Part shown: positions 1-9,948 of the stretch, piece after piece | How positions within the stretch are numbered: position 1 is the stretch's first letter | Layout: the number at the start of each line of letters is the position of its first letter | DNA from: JAAFHB01 sp038236995 | GTDB lineage: Bacteria; Bacteroidota; Bacteroidia; Bacteroidales; Prolixibacteraceae | DNA: 64,000 bases | Reading direction: 5' to 3' | NCBI GenBank assembly: GCA_038236995.1 | Contig: JBBRZE010000003.1 | Coordinates: forward strand, 62,001 to 126,000 | Made by a program: the position numbers and the translations under genes | The notes under the pieces: model-generated | Databases searched by the model: none | What the model was told of the DNA's origin: nothing | Seen by the model: the letters and a program-made list of their open reading frames with translations, nothing else

Positions 1-204
1 ATCCAAAATATTGCGATTGAAAGCGTTACCTATCAGTTTACCAAACATTATTTATCCGGCATAAAAGTTACGAGCCTGGTATTGCAGGCCGGTAAAGCAA
101 CACAAAGAGATGGCCCCTTTAGCAGTAATTCTCTTTTTGCAAATGCCTGGTTTTATGATCCTATTTCGGCGAACAATACAGTGATTAAATTGCCTAATGA
201 GTAA
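1..204 (+). CDS. C-terminal end of an unidentified protein (5' partial)
   Basis: The first reading frame is open from base 1 and ends at a TAA at 202-204, giving the last 67 residues of a protein that begins outside the window. The visible part has alternating hydrophobic and polar residues of the kind seen in beta-rich secreted domains, but no motif I can name. It lies 17 bp before the next gene on the same strand, so the two may be co-transcribed. Function unknown. Confidence 0.6.
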   Translation: MQNIAIESVTYQFTKHYLSGIKVTSLVLQAGKATQRDGPFSSNSLFANAWFYDPISANNTVIKLPNE

Positions 205-221
205 TTAAAAATATACCTGCA

Positions 222-1391
222 ATGAAAAACTTTTGTTTATTTTTCTTGTTAATTTTCATTTGCAATGCAGCAAATGCCCAGGAGATCCCGCGCCAATCCA
301 TCGGGGACAGTATAATTGGCTGGATGAAAGTGTATAATTTTAAAGGCATTAAAGAATCTAAAAAAGTAGATACCAAGCTTTATTCTCCGGCTCAGTTATC
401 GATCTGCGATTCGCTTGCAAACTGGATACAAGCCAGCTACATTCCCAAAGGAGGATTGGGAGACGTTAAGAAGTCTGTTTCTCAAAAATTGGGTCAGTAT
501 AACCAACATACCGTTTCGTTGCCGCAGAGTTATGGCGCTTATGCTAAAATTTACGTTTTTCTGAAATACAACAGCAGTCACAAGATGGTTCCGGCAAACA
601 ATCTGGGTGCCTTTTGGAACATATTTGCAAACGGAGTGCCTGGCTGGGCCATTCCATATATCTGCAATAGCACACAATGTTATTTCACTATGCCTTCTTA
701 TGAATCATCATTTGGTGGTGAAGAAGAAACGAGAAAAATACATGATATGACCAGCCTTGCTAACATTAAACCCTACATCAGCTTTTGGGTGAAGGACATT
801 GAAACAGGAGGCGGAACGGATTATGTTTTACTGTGCAAGGGCAATAAATCTCCGTTTGTAAAAATAACCAAAGGTGAATATTTGCAGGCGTTGGAATCGG
901 CTATCCCCATATTCTATGAAAAGGAAAAGAAAAGAATAAGTGAAGCAGAACAAGGAAACCAACAAAGAATCGCGGTATCTGTAAAATATTTAGATGAAAA
1001 AATTGAACGCTTTAATGAAGGAATAAAGAAAAACAAAGAAAAATATAAGGAACGACTCGATGAACTGGCTACCAGCAGTCCTCAACCAAGCCTGAATGAT
1101 TTGGATAATGGAAGGGATGTTTTTAGCAATGGATATTTATCTGACACTGAATCAACTTCAGGCAGAGTGCCCATTTACAAAATTGACCCTGTAATGGCTG
1201 AGCTTTGTAAAAAAGATAAACCCCAGTGGATATTAGTTAGCTGGTGGTGGAGCCCACTGGATGCTGTGGAAAAATACATGAACGAATCCATTATCAACAA
1301 CTTTAACTTTGACTATGTATATAATTTTTTCTTCGATCCGGATAAGGTAAAAGGGCAAACTTTTAAACCACTTCGTTCTCCAGCTGACTAA
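222..1391 (+). CDS. Secreted protein of unknown function, 389 aa
   Basis: The protein starts with a clear Sec signal peptide (short basic start, FFLLIFI core, cleavage near ANAQ|E around residue 20), so it is exported to the periplasm or cell surface. I do not recognise a family. The mature part has a Trp/Tyr-rich first half with scattered cysteines. A charged Lys/Glu-rich stretch at about residues 225-285 is probably a long helix or coiled coil, and a Trp cluster (SWWWSP) lies near residue 345. It follows the partial upstream gene closely and converges on the peptidase gene, whose stop is 9 bp away. No enzymatic role is assigned. Confidence 0.7.
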   Translation: MKNFCLFFLLIFICNAANAQEIPRQSIGDSIIGWMKVYNFKGIKESKKVDTKLYSPAQLSICDSLANWIQASYIPKGGLGDVKKSVSQKLGQYNQHTVSLPQSYGAYAKIYVFLKYNSSHKMVPANNLGAFWNIFANGVPGWAIPYICNSTQCYFTMPSYESSFGGEEETRKIHDMTSLANIKPYISFWVKDIETGGGTDYVLLCKGNKSPFVKITKGEYLQALESAIPIFYEKEKKRISEAEQGNQQRIAVSVKYLDEKIERFNEGIKKNKEKYKERLDELATSSPQPSLNDLDNGRDVFSNGYLSDTESTSGRVPIYKIDPVMAELCKKDKPQWILVSWWWSPLDAVEKYMNESIINNFNFDYVYNFFFDPDKVKGQTFKPLRSPAD

Positions 1392-1400
1392 TAATAGAAA

Positions 1401-3185
1401 TTAAAGCTGAATAATGAGTACCATCTTCTGCGAATCGCGCAGTACTTCAACAGCGATACTTTCACCGGGTTTAAGCTGATTCAACCTAAACATGTAGTCC
1501 TGGATGTTGTTTACAGGTTTCCCGTTAATGGATGTAATAATATCACCTTTCTTCATTCCGCCAAGTGCAGCAGGTTTTCCGGGGGTCACCAAATCGGCCC
1601 TAAGTCCGTTTTTAACATTTCCGGCAAAGTCGGGCATAATTCCAAGCGTTATTCCTTTCCTTCGGCTGCCGCGGCTTGCCACTTCTTTTGGTCCGGCTTC
1701 CTTAAAGGTAAGTTTCGTATCCATATTGGCCATATCTGCAATTAGCTTGTAGGCCATATCCGAAATCTTCACCATTCCCGGGTAATTGATTTTATCCCAG
1801 GTATCAGCAGGCGTATGATAATCGAGATGTGCACCCGACGAAACGAACAGCACTGGAATATTCTTCCCATAAAATGATGCATGATCCGAAGGTCCGTAAC
1901 CTTCGTCAGATAAAGCGAGTTTCAGGATAGTGGTATCGCACGAGGCATAAATCATTTTCTTTAAGGGGTCGGCAGTTCCTACTCCGCCAATTTGAACCAG
2001 TGAATTCTCATTCAACCGGCCAACCATGTCGAGGTTAACCATGGCATTCACTTTCGTCAGGTCAATTTCCGGTTTCTCAACAAACTTCTTTGAACCCAGC
2101 AGTCCCTCCTCCTCGCCTGAGAAAGCAATTACAACGATGCTTCTTTTAAAATGCTTAGGAGCTGCAGCCAGTTTTTGTGCCAGTTCAAGCGCCATTCCAA
2201 CGCCCGAAGCATTGTCATCGGCTCCATAATGTACAGCAACTGTATCCGGTATACGACTTCCTGAACCCAAACCTCCCATACCGAGATGATCAAAATGTGC
2301 TCCGATAACTACATATTCGTCTTTCAAATTTTTATCGCTCCCCGGAAGTATCATCACAACATTACGTGTCGGAACAGTGGTTTCTACAACATCCGACTTA
2401 CCCGAGACGATTATTCCTGTATTAAAGCTCTCCGGCTTTCGAAGTTCATTAAGTCTTAACTCAATATCTACTATCGTTTGTTTATTCTTCTCCAATAGCT
2501 GATTGGCAGATTTGCGCGAAATTCTGAAAGCAGGAATTCCAACTGACTGCTCCCCCTTAGCCAGCGATTCAAACTTATCCTCCGGATCAAATGTCTTTCC
2601 TGATACGAGCAATACTGCAGCAGCACCCAAATCTTTTGCCTGGAGTACTTTGTCCCTGTCTTTGCTATAGCGGATAAATGGACTCTTTGTCTTTTCAATT
2701 TCAGGATCAGCCCGAAGAATCATCACAACTTTTCCTTTTACATCAATGCCTGAATAGTCATTCCATTTCAGGCTGTCTTCCTTGATTTCAAAACCATATC
2801 CCGCAAAGACAACCTCACCACTGAAAGTACCATTCTGCGAAAAGGCAAAAGGGGCAAAATCAGTATTAACATTTAGGGATGAACCATTTAATGTCAAAGA
2901 ATTTGCCGGACCATTAATGATTTTATCGGTTACCCTGAAATGCTGAAAACCTTTCTTGTATAACGGAACCAAACCGCTGGCTTTTAAATCTCTGCGGATA
3001 TATACTGCTGCCAGACTATCGCCCTCGCTGCCGGTGAGCCGCCCCTTTAATTCGTCGGATGCGAGATAACTGATATGCATTTTAAGCTCATCGACCGTTA
3101 CATTGGGTGATCGCTTCTTATCTTTTGAGAACGAAATGGTAACCAATACCATTAGAACAAAGGCAATTCTTCCAAAAATTCTCAT
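1401..3185 (-). CDS. M28 family metallo-aminopeptidase with PA and PDZ domains
   Basis: Exported zinc aminopeptidase of the M28 family, likely degrading peptides in the cell envelope. From the start at 3185 the order is: signal peptide (1-20), a protease-associated insert (about 110-260), the M28 catalytic domain, and a C-terminal PDZ domain (about 510-594) ending in the usual GDIITSINGKPV and a short hydrophobic tail. All expected metal and catalytic residues are visible: His297 in GAHFDH, Asp323 in GADDNASG, Glu358/Glu359 in SGEEEG, Asp386 in NLDMVG and His457 in DYHTPAD. An in-frame ATG lies 57 bp upstream, but only the inner start puts a signal peptide at the N-terminus. Single gene, convergent with the secreted unknown. 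Confidence 0.9.
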   Translation of the reverse strand: MRIFGRIAFVLMVLVTISFSKDKKRSPNVTVDELKMHISYLASDELKGRLTGSEGDSLAAVYIRRDLKASGLVPLYKKGFQHFRVTDKIINGPANSLTLNGSSLNVNTDFAPFAFSQNGTFSGEVVFAGYGFEIKEDSLKWNDYSGIDVKGKVVMILRADPEIEKTKSPFIRYSKDRDKVLQAKDLGAAAVLLVSGKTFDPEDKFESLAKGEQSVGIPAFRISRKSANQLLEKNKQTIVDIELRLNELRKPESFNTGIIVSGKSDVVETTVPTRNVVMILPGSDKNLKDEYVVIGAHFDHLGMGGLGSGSRIPDTVAVHYGADDNASGVGMALELAQKLAAAPKHFKRSIVVIAFSGEEEGLLGSKKFVEKPEIDLTKVNAMVNLDMVGRLNENSLVQIGGVGTADPLKKMIYASCDTTILKLALSDEGYGPSDHASFYGKNIPVLFVSSGAHLDYHTPADTWDKINYPGMVKISDMAYKLIADMANMDTKLTFKEAGPKEVASRGSRRKGITLGIMPDFAGNVKNGLRADLVTPGKPAALGGMKKGDIITSINGKPVNNIQDYMFRLNQLKPGESIAVEVLRDSQKMVLIIQL

Positions 3186-3297
3186 AGTTTTATTATAAAA
3201 GACTTCAATTAAAAAACGTTCAAAATTAATTAAATCTGTCATTCCTTTGATAATTCATCTGTTTATGAGTGCTTAAAATATTTTCGTATAAATCGTC

Positions 3298-4470
3298 TCA
3301 GAAGCTATATTTAAGCCTCGCATATAAAAAATTCAGGTCCTGACCGTTCTCATTCTTTCCTGTATATCTCAATAGCTGGGCAGTAAATGATAATTCCAGG
3401 TTCTCTTTCAGCGAAATATTTACAGAAGGAATTATGAAATACAATTTGTCTTTGGGATTTCCAATTCCTGCCAATGAACAGTTTACAAGCGGCGTCACAG
3501 GATAGCTTAGCGAACCGAACATTGAATAACCGGTTAAAAAGAGGTTTTTAGCACTCAGATTATTACTGGTTAATTGATCCATCGTGAAAATATTCGTTGA
3601 TTGGTTATTGCCATTGTACAAGACTTCAAATTGGAGGAAAAGAGAATTTTTGAGTGTGTAATCATAACCAATGGATGCAAGGAAAACACCCGTTGTATCG
3701 TTAAAACTTTTCATGGGATGGAAATAAGTTGCTTCTCCCCTGAATCCGCCCTTCAATATCTGTCCTGACCATCCGGTTCCGATGATAAGATCCTTCTCGT
3801 CGGCAACTCCACCAATCAATTGAAAATCATAGTTCAATTTATTAAAACGGTATAAGCCAGCAAAGGAGACTTCTTTCCGGTTGTTTGATTTAATTGCAAA
3901 CTCAATTACAGATGCCGGACCAGAATAGTATTGAAGCCTGATAGCATCGCTTCCGGGTTTCTCTTCATAATCGAAATCAAAATACGAGTAGGAGTTAAAG
4001 ATATCATTTGGATTCCAGACAAAAGTTTGCCCCCAGTTGATTCGCTGTCGTCCAACCGTAATCTGAAATTTATCTGTCGAATACTGAAGCCATAACCGGT
4101 CGATCGCGGTATTCAGTAACCATGATTTTTGATCAATCATATTTTTGGATAAGTCCACCATTCCGTAATCAGCTTCGAATGACTGATTGTATCCAGGATA
4201 AGCGGTTAAGATATTACCCATTAACAACCGGTTACGGACTTCAACGGAAGCGGTGAGCGATGAAGATACAAGCCATTTAAAATTAAGCCTGTTATGAATA
4301 AGATTTGCGCCGGTCCAATCGCGCTTAATATCCTGGAATATAAACGACTGCATTTCTTTTATATATCCATTGAAAACAAAGTGGCTTTGCTTCAACGAAT
4401 CCTGCGCGACCGAAATGATGGGTATAAAAACAAGAAAGAGGAACAATTTTTTTAGGATATCAGATTTCAT
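3298..4470 (-). CDS. Outer-membrane beta-barrel protein, last gene of an export operon
   Basis: A 390-residue protein with a signal peptide (MKSDILKKLFLF...SVAQD) and then many amphipathic strands with aromatic ends, finishing in a C-terminal strand with a terminal Phe (RLKYSF). This is the signature of a BAM-assembled outer-membrane barrel. It resembles the DUF1302/porin-like barrels; the segment around VGRQRINWGQTFVWNPNDIF is typical of that group. The start at 4470 is preferred over an ATG 12 bp upstream because it gives a standard signal peptide. It lies 78 bp downstream of the ABC ATPase gene. I infer that it is the outer-membrane partner of that transporter; the substrate is unknown. 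Confidence 0.75.
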   Translation of the reverse strand: MKSDILKKLFLFLVFIPIISVAQDSLKQSHFVFNGYIKEMQSFIFQDIKRDWTGANLIHNRLNFKWLVSSSLTASVEVRNRLLMGNILTAYPGYNQSFEADYGMVDLSKNMIDQKSWLLNTAIDRLWLQYSTDKFQITVGRQRINWGQTFVWNPNDIFNSYSYFDFDYEEKPGSDAIRLQYYSGPASVIEFAIKSNNRKEVSFAGLYRFNKLNYDFQLIGGVADEKDLIIGTGWSGQILKGGFRGEATYFHPMKSFNDTTGVFLASIGYDYTLKNSLFLQFEVLYNGNNQSTNIFTMDQLTSNNLSAKNLFLTGYSMFGSLSYPVTPLVNCSLAGIGNPKDKLYFIIPSVNISLKENLELSFTAQLLRYTGKNENGQDLNFLYARLKYSF

Positions 4471-4560
4471 ACAACCCGTCATTTGTAAATATCATGAACC
4501 ATACAATTTGAATTAACTAAACAGAACTCCATGGAGTAAATATTAGTGGCGGAATCCTGA

Positions 4561-5244
4561 TTATTTTAGCGCATCCTCCATCACTTTTCCGTCTTCGATC
4601 GTGATGATTCGTTTTGCTTTGTTCATCACGCGTATATCGTGTGTGGAAAAGATAAAGGTGATGTTCTCTTCTTTGTTTAGTTTCCCCATGATATCAAGAA
4701 GGTTCTCAGCTGATTTTGAATCAAGGTTGGCAGTTGGTTCATCGGCCAGTATAAATTTAGGCTTCGAGGCAAGCGCCCGCGCGACAGCTACGCGTTGCTG
4801 TTGTCCACCCGATAACTTGTTAGGACGGCTGTTCCGTTTATCTGCTAATCCAACAGCCTCAATAAGTTCAGTCGTCCGCTTTTCTCTTATCTCTTTTGAA
4901 ATGCCCTGTAATTGCATGATAAACTCGATGTTTTCGGCGACCGTAAGCACAGGAATAAGGTTAAACGACTGAAAAACAAACCCAATATTCCGCATGCGAA
5001 ACAATGTTTTATTACTTTCATTCAACGAAGTAAGGTCAACACCATCAATCATTACAACTCCCGCTGTCGGATCATCAAGTCCACCAAGAATATTGAGTAA
5101 CGTGGTTTTACCTGAACCCGAAGGACCAACAATCGATGCGAACTCACCTTCCTGAAAAGTAAGATCAATCCCGTTAAGTGCATAAACGGGCATCGCTTTC
5201 TGATCGTATATCTTTGTAACTCCTTTTATTTCAATGATGTTCAT
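4561..5244 (-). CDS. ABC transporter ATP-binding protein, LolD/MacB type
   Basis: Cytoplasmic ATPase that powers the two FtsX-type permeases encoded just upstream. At 227 residues it has the normal length of LolD/MacB-class ATPases. Complete nucleotide-binding motifs are present: Walker A GPSGSGKT (40-47), Q-loop Gln92, signature LSGGQQQR (144-151), Walker B FILADEP (164-170) and switch His202. The gene begins 24 bp after the permease stop, so they form one transcription unit. This class moves lipoproteins, lipids or peptides out of the inner membrane rather than importing solutes. Confidence 0.92.
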   Translation of the reverse strand: MNIIEIKGVTKIYDQKAMPVYALNGIDLTFQEGEFASIVGPSGSGKTTLLNILGGLDDPTAGVVMIDGVDLTSLNESNKTLFRMRNIGFVFQSFNLIPVLTVAENIEFIMQLQGISKEIREKRTTELIEAVGLADKRNSRPNKLSGGQQQRVAVARALASKPKFILADEPTANLDSKSAENLLDIMGKLNKEENITFIFSTHDIRVMNKAKRIITIEDGKVMEDALK

Positions 5245-5268
5245 GTGTATATTATTGTATTATTGACA

Positions 5269-6486
5269 TTATTCAGTTCTTGTGGCTTCCGATGGATTTA
5301 GTTTTAAAGCTTTCAAAGCAGGATAGATTGCCGAAAGTATTCCAGTAAGAATAACCATCAAGGCTGTGGTGGCAACCATCTGAAGATCAATTCTTGGATA
5401 GATAAATGATGAATATCCGACACTTTCATAAGCTTCTTTCCAGAAATAAAGATCAAGGCCTACCCTTTCGAGGTGTTTACTGATCAGATAACCGATCACC
5501 AGGCCAATCATGCCTCCCGTAATTGTCAGGTAGACGGTTTCGAGCATAATCATGAAAAAGACCCTACGTTTGCTCATTCCAACTGCCATCAGCATTCCAA
5601 TCTCTTTCACCCTTTCCAGAACGACCATCAGCATCGTGTTGATAATACCAAAACAAAGTGCCAACAGAATGATTAAAATAAAGATCGTCATGTACTGACC
5701 CATTGCGCTGACAAGGTACCCGGCTTCGGGACTCAGTTCCATCCAGTACTGAACTTCAAGTTTTTTAAAATCGTTCTGCAATACCTGTTTTACAGGCTCT
5801 GAGTTTTCATCTTTATCAACTATTATTGCGATCTCATGCGCCTCTGTATTGCTCATGCCAGTCAGCATGCAAAGATCATTATACCTTACAAATAGCGTCG
5901 ATTCGTCATACATGTTGTTGTCCGTTTCGTAGATGCCAACAACCCTGAATGCGCCGCTCGTAATGTTCATATGGATATCCTGAAGCGTGATGATGATTTT
6001 CTTATGAAGTTCCACTTTTAGTTTTTCGGCCAGTTTCTTCCCAATAACAACACTGTTTTTCTGATCAATCTCAAAATAGGCACCGTCGACCATCTTTGTA
6101 CTGATGTTGGTAACTGTCCGCTCAGCTTCCGGGACAATCCCAACGATCTTTACTCCAGTATTTGTTTCGGCTGATGCTACAAGCGAACTGATAACAATCC
6201 TTTTACAAACAGCCTTCACATGATTGGTTTGAGAAACAACACTGACAATACTATCGGCATTCTGTATTCTTAACGAAAAATCGTTGTTTTCCTGGAAACC
6301 AGGCTCATGGATCTGAATATGCGATAATTCTGTCCGGATAACCGTTTGAATGCGAGACTCTACCATACCATTCATAAATGCAAGGAGGAAAACAGCTGCA
6401 AATACACCCAATGTCACAGCAATTATCACAACGATACTTCGCAGTTTATTTCGCCAGACATTTTTCCATGACAAAGACCAAAGCAT
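5269..6486 (-). CDS. ABC transporter permease, FtsX/LolE-like
   Basis: Inner-membrane permease of 405 residues with MacB/LolC/LolE topology. There is one N-terminal membrane helix (about 18-40), a large periplasmic domain (about 45-270), then three helices in the FtsX domain (about 275-300, 320-345, 370-395). The cytosolic loop ERVKEIGMLMAVGMSKR is the coupling region typical of FtsX permeases. Second of two non-identical permeases in the operon, suggesting a heterodimer as in LolCE. A 122-bp gap separates it from the first permease. Confidence 0.9.
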   Translation of the reverse strand: MLWSLSWKNVWRNKLRSIVVIIAVTLGVFAAVFLLAFMNGMVESRIQTVIRTELSHIQIHEPGFQENNDFSLRIQNADSIVSVVSQTNHVKAVCKRIVISSLVASAETNTGVKIVGIVPEAERTVTNISTKMVDGAYFEIDQKNSVVIGKKLAEKLKVELHKKIIITLQDIHMNITSGAFRVVGIYETDNNMYDESTLFVRYNDLCMLTGMSNTEAHEIAIIVDKDENSEPVKQVLQNDFKKLEVQYWMELSPEAGYLVSAMGQYMTIFILIILLALCFGIINTMLMVVLERVKEIGMLMAVGMSKRRVFFMIMLETVYLTITGGMIGLVIGYLISKHLERVGLDLYFWKEAYESVGYSSFIYPRIDLQMVATTALMVILTGILSAIYPALKALKLNPSEATRTE

Positions 6487-6608
6487 AATTCAATATTTTA
6501 GTTCTAAAACAAAATCTAAGAGCGACAGAAGTTGCAAGTACCAATTCGCAAGTTGCTCATCATTTATGATATTCTCCACCCGTACCATCATAAAATCCTC
6601 GTTAATTA

Positions 6609-7829
6609 TCAATGCCTAAGAGCACGTATAATTACTAACTTTCTGATATTAAGTACCGGATAAATTCCAATGATCATTATAAAGATAAAGATCGTAAGCG
6701 CCTGATCGTAAAACACCGATGGCATCATCGAAAAATACATTGCCGGATCGAATCCCATTTGCAACATCATCTCTTCCGCCTGACCCGTAAGGGGAATCGG
6801 GTGATACAAAAAATAAGTTAGCAAAGGGATACTTGCGGCAATTCCGGCTAACACACCGATCATTCCCAAAAAAAGCGTTTCGAGTACGACAACTAAAATC
6901 AATTTATATTTCTGCATTCCAATGGCAAGCATCACACCAAATTCTTTTGTTCGCTCTGCTACCATCATCATTACCGTACCCAAAATACCAAAAGCGATGA
7001 TAATATACAGAAGGCCTTTCATAATAACACCCCCGCCACGATCACTTTCAATCTGCTTCACCAATACTTGATTGATCTCCTTCCAGTCCATCACTTCGAG
7101 ATCACTGCCCAACGCGGACACCAATTTATCTTTGGCAGCGGTTACTTCGTCGTCATCATGGATCATGATCACTGCTGAAGTCATTAAACCGGGGGCCGAA
7201 AACAATTCCTGACAAACCTTTATATCCATACAAACCAATGTTCGGTCCAACTCGGGGGAAGGATGTTTGATAATTCCCCTGACGGGATATTTTCCGGCAG
7301 CGCTTGAACCATGATACCCCTGCCCTATCAAAACAAGTGTGTCATTGACTGCTAATTTCAGGAATTTTGCCAAACCACTTGCGAGAAGAACTCCTGTATC
7401 TCCGTTTTTCAAATAGTTTCCCTGCTTCAGTTTCCCCGAGATATTGGTTATTTTATCTTCTTTTTCGGGGTCAATTCCTACCACCATTACACCTTTGGTA
7501 ACGTCGAGGGAAGAGGCCAGACAGAAGGTTTCAAACCTTGGAGTATAGATGGTGATCTCACTGATGCTTTTCAATTTTGATTCGATCGCCTTGTCAAACA
7601 CAAAGGAATTATTGATGATCTTATCTTCCCAGTATCCTTTTTGATGAATTTGCAGATAGCCTGAATAGGAATTCACGATGGCTGAAATATATTGTGCATA
7701 CGAACCTTCCTGCATGGAAGTCATAAATGCAGACAATACCACTCCGAAAAAGACCGAAGCGGTCGTAATCAGCGTTCTGCGTTTGTTTCGCCAGATATTC
7801 CGCCAGGCAAGTTTCGCATAATTATTCAT
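6609..7829 (-). CDS. ABC transporter permease, FtsX/LolC-like
   Basis: First of the two FtsX-type permeases, 406 residues. An N-terminal membrane helix follows the basic start (WRNIWRNKRRTLITTASVFFG), then a periplasmic domain to about residue 270 and three C-terminal membrane helices. The coupling loop reads ERTKEFGVMLAIGMQKYK. It starts 12 bp after the LolA-like gene, so the two are clearly co-transcribed. Paired with the second permease and the ATPase it should form an outward-moving MacB/Lol-class transporter. The substrate is not evident from sequence. Confidence 0.9.
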   Translation of the reverse strand: MNNYAKLAWRNIWRNKRRTLITTASVFFGVVLSAFMTSMQEGSYAQYISAIVNSYSGYLQIHQKGYWEDKIINNSFVFDKAIESKLKSISEITIYTPRFETFCLASSLDVTKGVMVVGIDPEKEDKITNISGKLKQGNYLKNGDTGVLLASGLAKFLKLAVNDTLVLIGQGYHGSSAAGKYPVRGIIKHPSPELDRTLVCMDIKVCQELFSAPGLMTSAVIMIHDDDEVTAAKDKLVSALGSDLEVMDWKEINQVLVKQIESDRGGGVIMKGLLYIIIAFGILGTVMMMVAERTKEFGVMLAIGMQKYKLILVVVLETLFLGMIGVLAGIAASIPLLTYFLYHPIPLTGQAEEMMLQMGFDPAMYFSMMPSVFYDQALTIFIFIMIIGIYPVLNIRKLVIIRALRH

Positions 7830-7841
7830 ATCCCGTGAATT

Positions 7842-8612
7842 TTATTTTGAAGACTGGCTTAGTTTCTTCGTGTTTTGCTGTGAGAAAAAACCATCATCAA
7901 TCTTTTGATTGAATATGATGCTTTTTGTTTCAAGAATCGTCTTTTCATTTGGTTTTTCAACAGGTATAATTTCAAGTCTGACAGGAATTTCGCGGTCGCC
8001 CATTTTCCGGATATCGAATGCATTCATCACATTGATCAGCTTCATATCCTCGTCGTAATATTCGACTTTCCATTCATTGAAACCCTCAACTGTAATCCAA
8101 ACAATCACTTTCCCCCAGGTAACGGCAGCATCAGGAAGGGGTATCAGTTCTATTTTATAGCACTTCTGCTCTCTTACAGTTTCACTGGCAAGCAGTTTGT
8201 GGGTATAATCGGTTACAATCGAAGACTCTTTGACAAGATCATCATTGGTGAAATCGGAGCCCATCCATGACTGCATCATCATGGAGGGTGGAATTTTGAT
8301 CATCTTATCGATTGAAGGGATCCAATTCCACATGTCTGATTTGATTTTAAGAAAGACCTGTCCTTTATCTTTTGCCGGTTCGGTGATCAGGATCATCACA
8401 TAATTCGTCCCTTTCCCCCAGCTTTTCATTGTCATCGATCTTGTCCAGGTGGGACGTACAATGGTCATGGTCATTTCTCCCTGACTTGTAAGGCCCCGGC
8501 TTTTATCATCTGCCTTTTGGATAATCTCCTTCGCGGTCAGCGTTTGTGCATTGGCAACGACAATTGAACCGAAAGTAAAGAAGATGATCAATAGAAATGT
8601 TTTCTTTATCAT
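7842..8612 (-). CDS. Outer-membrane lipoprotein-sorting (LolA-like) periplasmic protein
   Basis: Exported protein of 256 residues with a Sec signal peptide (MIKKTFLLIIFFTFG...ANAQT). The body matches the LolA-like 'outer membrane lipoprotein-sorting protein' family seen in FtsX operons of many Gram-negatives: an unclosed beta-barrel carrier with the characteristic stretch WNWIPSIDKMIKIPPSMM and later SWMGSDFTNDDL. It is probably the periplasmic shuttle taking cargo from the permeases to the outer membrane. Head gene of a five-gene operon (carrier, permease, permease, ATPase, barrel). An ATG two codons upstream (8618) is an equally possible start. Confidence 0.85.
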   Translation of the reverse strand: MIKKTFLLIIFFTFGSIVVANAQTLTAKEIIQKADDKSRGLTSQGEMTMTIVRPTWTRSMTMKSWGKGTNYVMILITEPAKDKGQVFLKIKSDMWNWIPSIDKMIKIPPSMMMQSWMGSDFTNDDLVKESSIVTDYTHKLLASETVREQKCYKIELIPLPDAAVTWGKVIVWITVEGFNEWKVEYYDEDMKLINVMNAFDIRKMGDREIPVRLEIIPVEKPNEKTILETKSIIFNQKIDDGFFSQQNTKKLSQSSK

Positions 8613-8868
8613 ATGCATATTTTGAATTTCAAATTCAACCCTATTTATATAAAAATAACAGGATCAAAGGGTGATCGATATTTAAAGACTCATCTGAAGC
8701 CATACTTCAAATATAGACTTTTCTGATATGACATACAATAATATAAATGTGCGGCCGGATGGTTTAGTGGAAATTGATGGTATTATATTTTAGTTAGTGT
8801 AGGATCGTGCGATTGCAAAACGACAATAAGGTACAAAGATAAGGTACAGGTAGAACCATGCCTTGTCT

Positions 8869-9936
8869 CTACAATCCCACCTGCTGATAACCCGGCGCTT
8901 TAAGGGTAAGCTGATAACCGTAATCCCAATGGTTGTTTTTCAATACCATCTGAACATTCGTTTCCAACACCTTACGAATTATCTTACGCGTCTGATCGGT
9001 ATAATTGACAATCACTTTCTCGTCCGATTCAAGCCATTGAGCGATGCGATCGAATTGTTTTTTCTTCAGGTTTTTAATCACAGGCACCCCCATCAACTCC
9101 AATGCAGCCGCATTACATTGTTGTTCGTACTGCCCTTTCATTGGAATAACCATCAGCTTTTTATTCAGAAACAATGCTTCAGCGGGCGTCTCGAAACCTG
9201 CACCGCAGAAAATACCTTTCGATTTGGCCATATCCGAAACAAACGCATCGTTCGTAATTGGTTGAATCGTCACGCTACCTTTCTGGTAAGCCGATTTGGT
9301 ATGTTTTGAGAAGACATGCCAGCTTACATTTCCAAAATGGGAAAGCTTTTTGATAAGGTGTTTATCACTGTAGGAAGGGAGATATACGGTGTAATAATCG
9401 AGTTCGGCTATCTCACACGACCGCACTTGTTCCCTGATCACAGGGGTAAAGATATTCTGATCGTAGGCCTCAAAATGAAATCCAAAATGCATCATCGCAG
9501 GTGCATAATTTCTTAACACAAAACGTCCGAAATGATTTTGTTCCAACGGGAAGGGGATATTTTTGTTCAAAAGCGATCCCTGGTGGCTTAAACTGATGCA
9601 AGGAACCTTTTTCTTGCGACATGCCCAGGCAGATACTGGTTCAAAATCATTAATTACCAGATCGTAATCCTCGACAGGAAGCGCAGCAATTTCGCGTTTC
9701 AGACCCGGAAGACTCGCATTCATGTATGTATTCCACATATCGATGCCTCCATTTTTGCCAAATATAAAACTGAGTCCCTTAAACCTGTATTTCACCGGAA
9801 CACCCAATTCAACATCACATTGCGTACCACTAACCAGGATATCGCATTCACAATAATCGCGCAGATGGGGAATTATTTCGCGGGTACGGCTGATATGACC
9901 ATTCCCAGTTCCCTGAATTGCATATAAAACTTTCAT
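8869..9936 (-). CDS. Glycosyltransferase, GT-B fold (Glyco_trans_1_3-like)
   Basis: A 355-residue protein of the MurG/UDP-glycosyltransferase-like GT-B group. The N-terminal nucleotide-fold strand carries a glycine/histidine loop (AIQGTGNGHISR, about 6-17). The C-terminal half has the donor-site signature around GIFCGAGFETPAEALFLN (about 237-255) and a KLMVIPMKGQYEQQCNA segment. No membrane segment is seen, so it is a cytoplasmic or membrane-associated enzyme. The start is 12 bp from the stop of the phosphoesterase gene; the pair is a recurrent Bacteroidota arrangement. A lipid-linked acceptor is plausible given the LpxH-like partner, but is inferred. Confidence 0.82.
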   Translation of the reverse strand: MKVLYAIQGTGNGHISRTREIIPHLRDYCECDILVSGTQCDVELGVPVKYRFKGLSFIFGKNGGIDMWNTYMNASLPGLKREIAALPVEDYDLVINDFEPVSAWACRKKKVPCISLSHQGSLLNKNIPFPLEQNHFGRFVLRNYAPAMMHFGFHFEAYDQNIFTPVIREQVRSCEIAELDYYTVYLPSYSDKHLIKKLSHFGNVSWHVFSKHTKSAYQKGSVTIQPITNDAFVSDMAKSKGIFCGAGFETPAEALFLNKKLMVIPMKGQYEQQCNAAALELMGVPVIKNLKKKQFDRIAQWLESDEKVIVNYTDQTRKIIRKVLETNVQMVLKNNHWDYGYQLTLKAPGYQQVGL

Positions 9937-9948
9937 AATACCCTGTTT

